Part shown: positions 17,490 through 27,211 of the stretch, piece after piece
How positions within the stretch are numbered: position 1 is the first letter of the stretch
How the letters are laid out: each line of letters starts with the position of its first letter
Assembly (NCBI GenBank): GCA_021203305.1
Contig: JAJQBK010000009.1
Location: forward strand, 1-64,000
Reading direction: 5' to 3'
Origin: Lachnospiraceae bacterium
Lineage (GTDB): Bacteria > Bacillota > Clostridia > Lachnospirales > Lachnospiraceae
Length of the DNA: 64,000 bases
Translations under genes and position numbers: made by a program
The notes under the pieces: generated by a model
The model's database searches: none
What the model was told of the DNA's origin: nothing
The model's input: only the letters and a program-made list of their open reading frames with translations

Positions 17490-18056
17490 TCAGATTTCTG
17501 ATGGAATATCTTCGATCAGCTCCGCAAAATCAATGGTCAGATCCTCGAAAATATTGGAAGTGATTTTATCGCGGAAGGTGTAAGTATGAACCTGAAAGCG
17601 TTCCTGTTCCAGATAATATACCATCACAATCTCATTGGAAGGATCAATAATCCAGTATTCCCTGACGCCCGCGTCGGCATAAAGATTCAGCTTGCGCACA
17701 TAGTCATGTCCGGGATTGGCGGGGGAAACGATCTCAATGATCCAGTCGGGAGCGCCGGTGCAACCCCGGTCCGTAAGCTTTGACCGATCACAGACAACGC
17801 TGATATCCGGTTCCACAGTGTTGTCACGGTCTTTTCTCAGCTTCACGGCAAAGGGCGCATGATACACGCGGCAGGAACCGTGCTTTGAATGTATATAGTT
17901 GTTAATTACTGTGTGCAATTCACTTGAGATTTCCTGATGAATCCGGCTGGGCGCGGCCAGATAGTAAAGCCGTCCGTTAATCAGCTCCGCACGGACAGAT
18001 TCAGGGAGATTCCAGTAATCATCTTCTGTATAAATATGCTCCTTGGGTAATGGCAT
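17490..18056 (-). CDS. Uma2-family (DUF820) putative endonuclease
   Basis: 188 aa. It has the PD-(D/E)XK-like core of the family: EPDISVVCDR, APDWIIEIVSPANPGHD and RKLNLYADAGVREYWIIDP. Uma2 proteins are numerous in cyanobacteria and Clostridia; their biological role is not established, though the fold is nuclease-like. AAGGAAGGTACTC lies before the ATG. It sits between the PL11 lyase and the GH2 gene with its own terminator, and nothing suggests a link to sugar use. Confidence 0.85.
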   Translation of the reverse strand: MPLPKEHIYTEDDYWNLPESVRAELINGRLYYLAAPSRIHQEISSELHTVINNYIHSKHGSCRVYHAPFAVKLRKDRDNTVEPDISVVCDRSKLTDRGCTGAPDWIIEIVSPANPGHDYVRKLNLYADAGVREYWIIDPSNEIVMVYYLEQERFQVHTYTFRDKITSNIFEDLTIDFAELIEDIPSEI

Positions 18057-18138
18057 AAGAGTACCTTCCTTTCATATAATGATTATATAGTATATATGAA
18101 AAAGAAGTCTTCGTCAAACAATATTCCCACTGATGCCG

Positions 18139-19851
18139 CTAATTCCTCCTCTGCTCCCTCCCCTGTCCACGGTACAGCCTTCTCACGATATCACAGGCCC
18201 CCTTCGGGCGCCGGTACTCATCCACCACACCTTTATTATTGTAGCTTCGCGGTCTGGCCGCAAACCATTCCTCCTCCGTGACGCGGCAGTCGGCAAACTG
18301 CCAGATGAAAACGCCGGTCAGACGCGGATCGTTCATATAGACCTCCAGATTCTCAAGAAGAATATCCGCCTGTCGCTCCTCGCTCCACTTGCTTCGCCGC
18401 CTGTCTCTGAAACCATATACGGCTCCGCCGCCAAATTCACTGACAATCACAGGTTTCCCCGCGCCGCCCGCCTGACCAATCCACTCCATCACCCGATCAT
18501 GCCGTTCCCGCACATTATCGTCCTCATACCAGCCGGAATAAAGATTAAAAGAAACCATATCCGGCAGTTCCAGACGCAGATCCTTAAAATGCTTGCATGT
18601 AGCGGAGGTCGTTGGCCTGGTCCGATCCAGATCCTTTATCTGGGAATACAGCTTTTCATAAAGCTCCCGGGCCTCAGGATGATCACTTCCGTACTCATTT
18701 AAAATACCCCAGATCACAATGGACGGATGATTAAAATGATACTCAATCATTTCCTCCACACAGTCATGGCACTGCTTCTCAAATAACGGATTCTCCAAAA
18801 GCCATTCCCGAAAACCGCGGCTGTGATTCTCTTCCCACACTAAAATTCCCCGTTCATCACACATATCCAGAAAACGTTCGTCATTAGGATAGTGACAGGT
18901 TCTGACGGCGTTAGCACCCATATCCTGCATTAAATCCAGATCCTGCGCCATCAGCTGAGGCGGAATTGCGCAGCCAATCTCGCCATAATCCTCATGCCGG
19001 TTGAAACCCTTTAAAAAAACTGGCTCTCCGTTTACGCAAAGCCTCCGCCCCATCAGGCTCACCGTTCTGAAGCCAACCCGGTCAATCAGGTCATCAAAGG
19101 CCTGGCCATCCTTCTCCAGCCGCAGCTGAAGGAAATACAGGACAGGCGCATCGGGATTCCAGGATTTCACTCCATCGAAAGCCTGCTCCCACCGCAAGGT
19201 CTTTTCCTCTCCCGCGGACAGAACACAGCTTTGCGCCTCAATGAGATAACAGCCTTCATCCTCATTCTGAGATGCGTCCAATCTCTCGCTCAGACTTCCG
19301 CGGATCGTAAATCTATCCGTCTCCTCCCCCATATTTACCACTCTGGTCTCGATCACCGCGCTCCAGCTGTCGTTTTCCCAAATGGGGGTCATATGCATAT
19401 TTTCAATATAGACATTCCCAATCTGCTCCAGCCCAACCGGTCTGCTGATACCGCCATAGCTGTAATAGTCATTGGGGCGGTGCAAGGTTGACTGCTCACT
19501 GAAGGAATTATCCACCTCCACCTTCAGCAGATGCTCTCCGGGTGCCACAGATCTCACCACACCGCAAAAAGGCGTGTAAGCATTGTAATGATGCATCACA
19601 TAAGTATCATCAAGCCAGACGTCCGCCGTATGGCTGACACCCTTGAAGACCAGCCTCAGATTACAGGGCTCCGTTACAAAAATCCGCCTGTAATATGTCC
19701 CTTTTCCCCTGTAATCGTTAAGCAAGGGATGCTGCTCCCAGCAGCCCGGCACCGAAAGCGTGTAATGGCCACCGTCCGCTTTAATGAATTCCCACATTCC
19801 TTCCAGCTCCTGCTGCTTTCTGATCATATGTTCCTGAAATAAACGAAGCAT
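18139..19851 (-). CDS. Glycoside hydrolase family 2 (beta-glucuronidase/beta-galactosidase type)
   Basis: 570 aa. The three GH2 domains are present: a jelly-roll sugar-binding domain (about 15-150, GTYYRRIF and HTADVWLD), an immunoglobulin-like domain (about 160-265) and a TIM barrel (from ~270). The acid/base is Glu386 in LNEYGSD, the nucleophile Glu472 in VSEFGGG; both are intact. FNRHED and WEENHSRG match the active-site surroundings. The short length is closer to beta-glucuronidase than to LacZ. No signal peptide, so cytoplasmic. It probably releases uronic acid or galactose from imported plant oligosaccharides, fitting the PL11 and transporter genes. Exact substrate unknown. Confidence 0.88.
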   Translation of the reverse strand: MLRLFQEHMIRKQQELEGMWEFIKADGGHYTLSVPGCWEQHPLLNDYRGKGTYYRRIFVTEPCNLRLVFKGVSHTADVWLDDTYVMHHYNAYTPFCGVVRSVAPGEHLLKVEVDNSFSEQSTLHRPNDYYSYGGISRPVGLEQIGNVYIENMHMTPIWENDSWSAVIETRVVNMGEETDRFTIRGSLSERLDASQNEDEGCYLIEAQSCVLSAGEEKTLRWEQAFDGVKSWNPDAPVLYFLQLRLEKDGQAFDDLIDRVGFRTVSLMGRRLCVNGEPVFLKGFNRHEDYGEIGCAIPPQLMAQDLDLMQDMGANAVRTCHYPNDERFLDMCDERGILVWEENHSRGFREWLLENPLFEKQCHDCVEEMIEYHFNHPSIVIWGILNEYGSDHPEARELYEKLYSQIKDLDRTRPTTSATCKHFKDLRLELPDMVSFNLYSGWYEDDNVRERHDRVMEWIGQAGGAGKPVIVSEFGGGAVYGFRDRRRSKWSEERQADILLENLEVYMNDPRLTGVFIWQFADCRVTEEEWFAARPRSYNNKGVVDEYRRPKGACDIVRRLYRGQGREQRRN

Positions 19852-19883
19852 GATTTCTTCTCCCCTCTTCTTTCACTGTATCT

Positions 19884-19912
19884 ATTATAGGTTTTCTTTT
19901 CCGGCTTGTAAA
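19884..19912 (-). promoter_or_regulatory. Sigma-A promoter of the GH2 gene
   Basis: TTTACA (19907-19912), 17 bp, TATAAT (19884-19889) on the minus strand, 33 nt before the ATG. GGGGAGAAGAA is the ribosome binding site. Confidence 0.75.
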
Positions 19913-20092
19913 TCCCCTCTCAAAACGGCATATTCGCTGACTGGGACATCACTGTTCACAGAGAGTTGCTATTCACAGAACCAAGACAACACTTTGCAGT
20001 ATATTCCTGATATAAATGAACCATGATTTCATCCTTTCCTCAGTGCTGCTCCATTCACGATCAATCCGACTTCATGAAAACGCCAGATAATG

Positions 20093-20143
20093 CAAACAGC
20101 CAGGGGCATTTATCAATGACTGAAACACTCCACTGGCTGTTTG
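20093..20143. repeat. Inverted repeat between the lipoprotein pseudogene and GH2
   Basis: CAAACAGCCAG (20093-20103) and CTGGCTGTTTG (20133-20143), 11 perfect bp around 29 nt. The rest of 19913-20186 shows no gene or clear motif to me. Confidence 0.55.
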
Positions 20144-20186
20144 TATACGCAGATAACCATTTCACTACGTATGAGCTTCAACAATA

Positions 20187-20239
20187 AATATTTATATAGT
20201 GAGCGGCAAAAACTAATTGCCGTTCACTATATAAATATT
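20187..20239. terminator. 23-bp hairpin directly after the lipoprotein pseudogene
   Basis: AATATTTATATAGTG... (20187 on) pairs with CACTATATAAATATT (ending 20239) over 23 bp with one G-T wobble and a 7-nt loop. It abuts the stop codon. No long T run follows, so it may protect the 3' end as much as terminate. Confidence 0.65.
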
Positions 20240-21907
20240 CTACTGGTTCGCCTGATACTGCTCGTTCACTTCCTCAATAATGGTATCATAACCCTTAGTT
20301 CTGATGTTGTCCAGACCGGACTTAAAGTCATCCATGGAGATCGCGCCGCAGATGTACTGGGTTCTCAACGCAGAAGCTTTATCATCCAGCGTTGCACCGT
20401 TCTCAGAGTATGCGGAGGAATTTACTCTGTAGGACAGTGCAGGGTTAACCACCGCATAAGGAAGCGCCGCCTCATAAGCATCGTTTTGTGCCTGATTGAT
20501 TTCGTCAGTCTGTGCATGGACTCTCTCAGTACACTCCTCAGTGGAGGGGAGGTAGGCCAGCAGCTGGTTCAAGCCCAGATAATTACCTTTCAGAGAACTA
20601 TCCTCGGTATCAGTATCTACCAGATATCCATCGGAATCATACTCATAATTGACACCTTCCAGACCATACTGGGTCAGGATCGGCATCTCGGCATCATTCA
20701 GTTTATCAAGTACAGTCAAAGCCGCCTCAATCTTCTCCTCAGTGTCACATGTAGTAGCAGACAGTGTAAAATAGCCATTATAGCCGGCAGTAGCCAGGGT
20801 ATGACCATTCACCGCGCCATAGAAAACCATGGTAGCATTCTCATCAGGATTCACTACAGATGCGGTCCATGTGTCTTCAGCAGCAAAATACTGCCAAATT
20901 CTTTTGCCGGAATCCAGAACATCGATAAATACGCCGTTGTCACCCTTCTTGCAGCCATCGGACCATGAGTCTGTCGGCCTGTCTACGAAGTCAGCGGGCA
21001 TTAAGCCATTTTCATATATCTCCTTAATATACTCAACTGCTTCAAAATACTCATCCTGCATCCAGACGGGTACGAGCTGACCGTCTACCTCTGCCCAGCC
21101 GTTGCCACAGCCAAACCAGGTCTGGATGATATCAAACGGACCGGTATAGGAAGTCATCTCCATGCCGATGGTATCATTGGAACCATCGCCGTCCGGATCA
21201 TCATAGGTGAAAGCGTAAAGCATTTCATATACATCTTCCGGAGTCGCGGAACCGTCATTCGCAAGCTCCACACCGAGCAGTTCCGCCCAGTCCTGACGAT
21301 AGCACAGTCCATAACGTCCCACTACACGACTGCGGGGAAGTGCGATCAGCTGACCATTTACAGTCAGGTTGTCCGCAACGCTCTGCGCCATCTGGGACAG
21401 GTTTGGATATTTCGCCTCATCCCAGACATAGTTGTTTAAGTCAACAAAAGCGCCGTTGTTGGCAGCGGATACCACGTCACCGGTTACAGTGCCGCCCTAG
21501 GACATGATCTGCGGCATAGTCTTGGGACTTGCCAGGTACAGAGAGTTCTTCTCTGTCAAAGTATCATTCGCCACCCAGGTCAGCTCCAGATCATGGCCTA
21601 CATAATCCTCGATCATTTGCATGATCTCCTCGGCATAGTCACCTACATTGTTGTTTCCTGCGTTCTGATCAATGACAGACCAGGTGATGGTCTGGCGCTC
21701 TACCGTCGTCTCAGTCTCTTCGGATCCGGAACTCGCTTCGGAACTGCCAGATTCAGAACCGGCAGCTTCAGAGCTGCTGGACTCAGAATCACTGGACTCG
21801 GAGCTGCCGGAGCCACAGGCTGTCAGCACACCGGCAGAAGCAGCTGCCATGCCGCCTGCCATCATACCCTTCATGAAATCTCTGCGGGAAATGGATTTAA
21901 AAAACAT
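20240..21907 (-). pseudogene. Lpl-type ABC transporter sugar-binding lipoprotein, interrupted by a TAG
   Basis: Second copy of the 554-aa binding lipoprotein at 23260-24924, very similar along its whole length. An in-frame TAG at 21497-21499 replaces the Trp codon TGG of the intact copy (MIMSWGGTV against MIMS-stop-GGTV). Upstream 136 codons and downstream 419 codons are otherwise open and aligned. The signal sequence MFFKSISRRDFMKGMM and lipobox LTAC are kept. A Ser/Glu-rich linker follows the lipobox. There is no permease gene next to it. Either a recent null mutation or a sequencing error; suppression of amber is not expected in this lineage. Confidence 0.85.
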
Positions 21908-21935
21908 AACATTTTCCTCCTTTTTCTTGTATTAT

Positions 21936-21997
21936 ATCGTGACAAAAAACGTCACGATCCAATTCGCCGCTCGTCAAATGCATGCGAGCATGCATTT
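21936..21997. promoter_or_regulatory. Two perfect hairpins between the lipoprotein pseudogene and araC pseudogene
   Basis: ATCGTGAC / GTCACGAT (21936-21958, 7-nt loop) and AAATGCATGC / GCATGCATTT (21976-21997, 2-nt loop). These could be operators for the divergent pair or leader structures for the lipoprotein mRNA. The ATGCGAGCAT core of the second also appears in the guaA leader hairpin. Confidence 0.5.
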
Positions 21998-22153
21998 TCC
22001 TCACTTTCGCTCATTATATCATCTGAAAAGACTAATTTCTCATACTTTACAATTGATTTATCCTGTTTTTTATCTTATTATCTGATTTATAATAAGATTT
22101 ATCTTTACATTACCCAATATAAAAGTTATAGTTGAAAAAGAGAGGAAAAGCCA

Positions 22154-23033
22154 ATGATGGATGTGACGTATTCCCAGGCAATCCCCGGAATATTCGCTGA
22201 AGAATGTATCAGGAGAACAGATTCATCTATGTCCGGTTATCACTTCCATAACGGACTGGAATTTCTGTTTATGCTTGAAGGTGAGCGGTACTATTTTGTT
22301 AATCAGTCCTTTTTCCATTTGCAAAAGGGGATGGCAATTCTGATTAATACAAATCAGTTTCACAAAGCCAGTATGATTCATGGCGGCAGCCCCGGGCACC
22401 GTAGATTTCTGCTGCAGTTAAATACCAGAATACTGGGGAATTATTTTTCTTTTCCGGATTTTCCGTCAGTGAGCGAATTCGGGGACAGATATTGTGGGAC
22501 TGCAAAGTTTTCGGATGAGGACTGGATTCATGTACTATATCTGATCGATCGGTTAAAAAAAAGAATTGCCTCTGCGGACCGCGGAAAGCAATTCTCTTTC
22601 ATACATGATGGTGATGGAATTGATTGCGATATTTGTTCGAGCCCGCAAAAGCAGTGAAACTTCCGGTCTGGGTGAGCCAATTTCCGATTCAAAAGTGAAC
22701 GATAGCATATATGAACGAATTCAGTCCATTACCATTTTTTTGCGAAACAATTGTTGTACTTCGTTGACTATTGATCAAATCGCTGAACAGTTTTATTTCA
22801 GCCGCTCCTATCTGAGTCATGTGTTTAAGGTAGTAACAGGATACACAATTGTAGAATATATCATGATTTGTCGCGTCCAGAGGGCATGTGAATTGTTAGT
22901 GAAAACATCCTTGAGCATCACGGATATTGCAACCCAGACAGGTTTCGGCAACATCACTTATTTTGAAAGAGTGTTCAAACGCACGAAAGATATTACTCCA
23001 TTGAAATACAGGAAGCAAAATCAACCCCAATGA
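22154..23033 (+). pseudogene. AraC-family regulator, frameshifted
   Basis: Two overlapping frames make one AraC protein. Frame 1 (from 22154) gives the cupin sensor part: GYHFHNGLEFLFMLEGERYYF, HKASMIH. Frame 2 (to 23033) gives MMVMELIAIFVRARK and the double HTH: LTIDQIAEQFYFSRSYLSHV, SLSITDIATQTGFGNITYF, FKRTKDITPLKYRK. The switch falls in about 22590-22612, where one extra base (or two missing) breaks the frame. The total length, 880 bp, is 3n+1. It is divergent from the nonsense-mutated lipoprotein, its likely target, so both halves of this unit are broken. Confidence 0.85.
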
Positions 23034-23098
23034 AGCGTCTCTTCTGTTTGCTGTATGCCTGTTGGTGTTATATTCTGATTATTACATCATTTTCTTTT

Positions 23099-23147
23099 AT
23101 AAAAGAATGCTCAGAAGATTCACATCCGTGAAATCCTCTGAGCATTC
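23099..23147 (-). terminator. Hairpin terminator after the intact lipoprotein gene
   Basis: GAATGCTCAG (23105-23114) pairs with CTGAGCATTC (23138-23147), extended inward by partial pairing. On the minus strand TTTTAT follows. It lies ~110 nt past the lipoprotein stop and could also end the opposite araC transcript. Confidence 0.7.
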
Positions 23148-23259
23148 GAAGCCATTCAAAATTTATTCATTTTACTGCAAAAAGCAACTGCCTGTAAGCA
23201 CATTTAATAACTGCTATAAGAACGTTTGGCAATAAAATATACGACCTTCAGGTACCGCC

Positions 23260-24924
23260 TTACTGGTTCGCCTGATACTGCTCGTTCACTTCCTCGATGA
23301 TGGTGTCATAGCCCTTGGTTCTGATGTTGTCCAGGCCGGACTTGAAGTCATCCAGAGAGATCGCGCCGCAGATGTACTGGGTTCTCAGTGTGGAAGCCTC
23401 GGAGTCTAAGGTTGCGCCATCCTCAGAGTAAGTGGAGGAATTTACCTTGTAGGACAGAGCCGGGTCAACCTCAGCATAAGGCAGAGCAGCCTCATAAGCA
23501 TCGTTCTGTGCCGTGTTGAACTCATCTGTGTAAGCGTTCACACGTGCTGTGGCTTCCTCAGTGGCTGGCAGGAACGCCAGCAGCTGATTCAGTCCACTGT
23601 AGTTGCCGGCAAGAGAGCTGTCCTCAGTGTCCGTGTCTACCAGATAGCCGTTCTCATCATACTCATAGTTGATGCCTTCCAGACCATACTGGGTCAGGAT
23701 CAGCATCTCAGCATCATTCATCTTGTCAAGGACAGTCAAAGCCGCCTCGATCTTCTCCTCGGTATCGCAGGTGGTTGCGGACAGGGTGAAATAGCCATTG
23801 TAGCCTGCGGTAGCCAGGGTGTGGCCGTTCACAGCGCCGTACAGAACCATGGTAGCGTTCTCATCAGGATTTACCACGGAAGCGGTCCATGTATCATCAG
23901 CAGCGAAATACTGCCAGATTCTCTTGCCGGAATCCAGCACATCAATGAACACGCCGTTGTCGCCCTTCTTGCAGCCATCGGACCAGGAGTCTGTAGGTCT
24001 GTCCACAAAGTCGGCGGGCATTAAGCCTTCCTCAAAGATCTGCTTGATGTACTCAACTGCCTCAAAGTACTCGTCCTGCATCCAGACAGGAACCAGCTGT
24101 CCGTCTACCTCAGCCCAGCCGTTTCCGCAGCCAAACCAAGTCTGAATGATATCGAAGGGGCCGGTGTAGGAAGTCATCTCCATACCGATGGTGTCGTTGG
24201 AGCCGTTGCCGTCAGGATCGTCATTGGTGAACGCCTGCAGCATTGCCAGCACATCATCCGGGGTCGCGGAATTGCCATCCGGAAGCTCCACGCCCAGCTT
24301 CTCCGCCCAGTCCTGACGATAGGACAGACCATAACGGCCTACCACACGGGTTTTCGGAATTGCGATCAGTTTCCTGTTGATAGTCAGGTTTTCCGCTACG
24401 TTCTCAGCCATCTGTGACAGGTTCGGATACTTCGCCTCATCCCAGACATAGTCGTTTAAGTTAACAAAAGCGCCATTGTTGGCTGCGGATACCACGTCGC
24501 CGGTCACCGTGCCGCCCCAGGACATGATCATGGGCATGGTCTTAGGACTTGCCATGTACAGAGAGTTTTTCTCAGTCAGAGTATCGTTGGATACCCAGGT
24601 CAGCTCCAGATCATGGCCCACATAATCCTGAATGTCCTGCATGATCTCATCGGCATAGTCGCCTACGTTATTGTTGCCGGCGTTATTATCGACAACAGAC
24701 CAGGTAATGGTCTGACGCTCCACCGTGGTCTCAGCGGCCTCAGAACTGGAGCTGGACTCGGAGCTGCTGGATTCAGAACTGGAGCTGCTGGATTCAGAGC
24801 TGGAACTGGTGCTGCTGGAAGAGCTGGAGCCGCAGGCTGTCAGTACACCGGCGGAAGCAGCCGCAACGCCGCCTACCATCATTCCCTTCATGAAATCTCT
24901 GCGGGAAATGGATTTAAAAAACAT
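23260..24924 (-). CDS. ABC transporter extracellular sugar-binding lipoprotein (LplA/YtcQ type)
   Basis: 554 aa. It captures oligosaccharides outside the cell for the two permeases encoded just upstream. The signal peptide SRRDFMKGMM has a twin-arginine pattern and leads into the lipobox LTAC (Cys31), so the protein would be lipid-anchored. Residues ~32-70 are a low-complexity Ser/Glu linker. The rest is a large (>500 aa) type of binding protein found with Lpl/Yte-like permeases of Bacillota that handle pectin or uronide oligosaccharides. AAAAGGAGGAAAATT precedes the ATG. No ATPase gene is nearby; a shared MsmK-like ATPase elsewhere is expected. Confidence 0.9.
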   Translation of the reverse strand: MFFKSISRRDFMKGMMVGGVAAASAGVLTACGSSSSSSTSSSSESSSSSSESSSSESSSSSEAAETTVERQTITWSVVDNNAGNNNVGDYADEIMQDIQDYVGHDLELTWVSNDTLTEKNSLYMASPKTMPMIMSWGGTVTGDVVSAANNGAFVNLNDYVWDEAKYPNLSQMAENVAENLTINRKLIAIPKTRVVGRYGLSYRQDWAEKLGVELPDGNSATPDDVLAMLQAFTNDDPDGNGSNDTIGMEMTSYTGPFDIIQTWFGCGNGWAEVDGQLVPVWMQDEYFEAVEYIKQIFEEGLMPADFVDRPTDSWSDGCKKGDNGVFIDVLDSGKRIWQYFAADDTWTASVVNPDENATMVLYGAVNGHTLATAGYNGYFTLSATTCDTEEKIEAALTVLDKMNDAEMLILTQYGLEGINYEYDENGYLVDTDTEDSSLAGNYSGLNQLLAFLPATEEATARVNAYTDEFNTAQNDAYEAALPYAEVDPALSYKVNSSTYSEDGATLDSEASTLRTQYICGAISLDDFKSGLDNIRTKGYDTIIEEVNEQYQANQ

Positions 24925-24966
24925 AACAATTTTCCTCCTTTTATGAAAATATGTATATATGAATTC

Positions 24967-24997
24967 TCAGGAGGATTCTTCATCAGAGTCCTCCTGA
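24967..24997 (-). other. Stem-loop between permease and lipoprotein genes
   Basis: TCAGGAGGA (24967-24975) pairs with TCCTCCTGA (24989-24997) around a small, partly paired loop, with no T run. Such intercistronic hairpins often stabilise the binding-protein mRNA relative to the permeases. Confidence 0.55.
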
Positions 24998-25060
24998 TTA
25001 TTCTCATGAGTTTGCCGCACTCCCGTGCAACGTTTAAACTGGGGTTAAATCAGATCACAT

Positions 25061-25963
25061 TTAACCCTTGACCGCACCTACCATAACGCCCTGGGTGAAG
25101 TATTTCTGCACGAAGGGATATACGATCAGGATCGGCACTGTGGCAATTACTGTACAGGCCATCTTCACCGCCTTGTCCGGAGGCGCGCCGTTGATGTCAT
25201 AATCCGTCACTGTATCCGCGATTGTCGAGCTCTGCAGGATGATGGAACGCAGCATGATCTGGATCGGGAATTTCTCTGAGCTCTCCAGATAAATCATCGC
25301 GTTGAAGTAATCATTCCAGAAGCCCACGCCATAGAACAGGGAAATGGAAGCGATGACCGGCTTGGACAGAGGCAGCGCGACTTTCCAGAAAATCTGGAGG
25401 TCATTGGCGCCGTCCATATAGGAGGCCTCATCCAGCTCCACCGGAAGACCCTGGAAGAAGTTCTTGATGATAACCATGTTGAACGGGCTGATGGCGCCGA
25501 TCAAAATCAGAGCCCACCAGCTGTCCCTCAGACCGTAGGAGGTCACCACCAGATAGGTGGGGATCAGACCGCCGGAGAACAGCATGGTGAAAATTACCAT
25601 GTTCATGATCCAGTTGCGCCCTCTGAAATGCTGCTTGGACAGAGGATAAGCAAATGTCATGGAGAACAGCATACAGGTCACCGTGCCCAGAATAGTCAGG
25701 CAGATGGAGTTGCGCAGTCCTCTCAGAATATGCGCCGTATTAATCGCGTACTGATAGGCGTTCAGGGACCAGACAGTCGGGATGATAAAGAAAGCCCTCT
25801 CTGTCAGTTCCTTTTCCGTTGCGAAGGAACCAGCCACCACATACAGGAACGGAAGCACCATGCATAAGCCGATCAGGCCCAGGACAAGATAAATGATGAA
25901 GTCCACAACGCCAAATTTACTGACGCCCAAAGTTGCTGATTTTGTTCTACTTTTCTTAGCCAT
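25061..25963 (-). CDS. ABC sugar permease, LplC/YtcP type
   Basis: 300 aa with six membrane segments, the first at about residues 20-42. The inner-membrane signature EASYMDGANDLQIFWKVALP (EAA loop, contacts the ATPase) is clear, as is the C-terminal YPFVQKYFTQGVMVGAVKG that ends nearly all CUT1 permeases of this type. The ATG at 25963 is chosen over a TTG two codons upstream; GGAGGAGG lies right before it. It is 15 bp after the partner permease and 136 bp before the binding lipoprotein. Confidence 0.93.
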   Translation of the reverse strand: MAKKSRTKSATLGVSKFGVVDFIIYLVLGLIGLCMVLPFLYVVAGSFATEKELTERAFFIIPTVWSLNAYQYAINTAHILRGLRNSICLTILGTVTCMLFSMTFAYPLSKQHFRGRNWIMNMVIFTMLFSGGLIPTYLVVTSYGLRDSWWALILIGAISPFNMVIIKNFFQGLPVELDEASYMDGANDLQIFWKVALPLSKPVIASISLFYGVGFWNDYFNAMIYLESSEKFPIQIMLRSIILQSSTIADTVTDYDINGAPPDKAVKMACTVIATVPILIVYPFVQKYFTQGVMVGAVKG

Positions 25964-25978
25964 TAGCAACCTCCTCCT

Positions 25979-26959
25979 TTAATACAGACCGCTCTCGCCG
26001 CAAGCCTTTGCAATGCGGTCAGCGGACATAACCATGATCATACCGACAATGGATTTGAACATGCCGACAGCTGAGGAGTAGGAGTACATGCCCTGCGTAA
26101 TACCTTTGGTGTAGGTGTATGTATCAAAGGTCTCAGCCCTGGCGATATTCAGGTCATTCCTCATCAGGAAGATCTGCTCATAGCCTGTGCTTAAGACGCT
26201 GCCCACACGCATGATCAGCATCATGATGATGGTGCTGCGGATAGCGGGAAGGGTAATGTGCCACATCAGGCTCCAGCGGCCCGCGCCGTCCACTCTGGCC
26301 GCCTCATACTGCTCCTGGTCGGCGCCGGAAAGGGCTGCCAGGAATACGATGGTGCCGTAACCGGTCTCACGCCAGATGTCCTGGCCCACGATCAGGCCCC
26401 AGAATGTGCTGGCATTGGACAGGATATTGAAGGTATGGCCTGTCACCATGGCATACAGCTGGTTGATAATACCGTCAGTCACGTTGAACAGCTGATAGGT
26501 CAGGGAGGCTACAATAACCCAAGACACGAAGTGGGGGATGTAAACCAGCGTCTGCACCACTCTCTTATAACCGTTATGCCTCACCTCATTTAAGAAGAGG
26601 GAAAGGATAATGGGCATCGGGAAATACAGAACCAGCTGAAGCAAACTAATGCCCAGTGTGTTGGTCAGCAGCATCCCGAAGTCGCCATTCGTGAAGAACT
26701 TCTGGAACTGATACAGTCCCACCCAGGGGCTGCCCCAGATGCCCTTAAAGGGGCTGTAGTCCTTGAACGCGATGACCAGACCGCCCATGGGGATGTAGCG
26801 GAACATGATGAAGTAGATCGCGCCGGGAAGCAGCAGCAGATACAGCCACAAATGCTGCTTCATGTAAGCGGGTGTGCTCATCTTCTGCACGCGCATCATC
26901 CGGCCGTCTGGCATCTGCATCATCCCGTTTTTGATTTTCGGTTTCTTTTCTTTCGCCAT
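25979..26959 (-). CDS. ABC sugar permease, LplB/YteP type
   Basis: 326 aa with six membrane segments from about residue 35. EQYEAARVDGAGRWSLMWHI is the EAA loop. The start at 26959 has AAAGGTGG before it; 19 further in-frame codons upstream (an Ala-rich stretch) are not family-like. First gene of the permease-permease-lipoprotein operon, read from a strong promoter ~250 nt upstream. With its partner it forms the membrane channel for the imported oligosaccharide. Confidence 0.93.
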   Translation of the reverse strand: MAKEKKPKIKNGMMQMPDGRMMRVQKMSTPAYMKQHLWLYLLLLPGAIYFIMFRYIPMGGLVIAFKDYSPFKGIWGSPWVGLYQFQKFFTNGDFGMLLTNTLGISLLQLVLYFPMPIILSLFLNEVRHNGYKRVVQTLVYIPHFVSWVIVASLTYQLFNVTDGIINQLYAMVTGHTFNILSNASTFWGLIVGQDIWRETGYGTIVFLAALSGADQEQYEAARVDGAGRWSLMWHITLPAIRSTIIMMLIMRVGSVLSTGYEQIFLMRNDLNIARAETFDTYTYTKGITQGMYSYSSAVGMFKSIVGMIMVMSADRIAKACGESGLY

Positions 26960-27211
26960 AGGAAAACCACCTTTCTGACAATTTTTTGCTGCCGCAGCAG
27001 CGTTTTTATAGTGCAATTTTACTACCGCTCACGAAATAAAGTATATAATCATCTCGTTTATTTTAAAAGAATTCTTAAATTTTTGTGCATTTTTGATGTA
27101 CTGCACGCATGCGGTGTCTTTCCCGCAGAGTCCCCTTTTCTCTGCCCTCCGTTTTGGGTAAATGGGAAATCCGCTTTTTCGTTTTTATCATTTTTTCCAA
27201 AATCTAAGGGC

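Noticed and set aside
20240..21907. Amber codon read as pyrrolysine in the lipoprotein
   Set aside because: The twin copy has Trp at this place and sugar-binding proteins have no use for pyrrolysine; a nonsense mutation is simpler.
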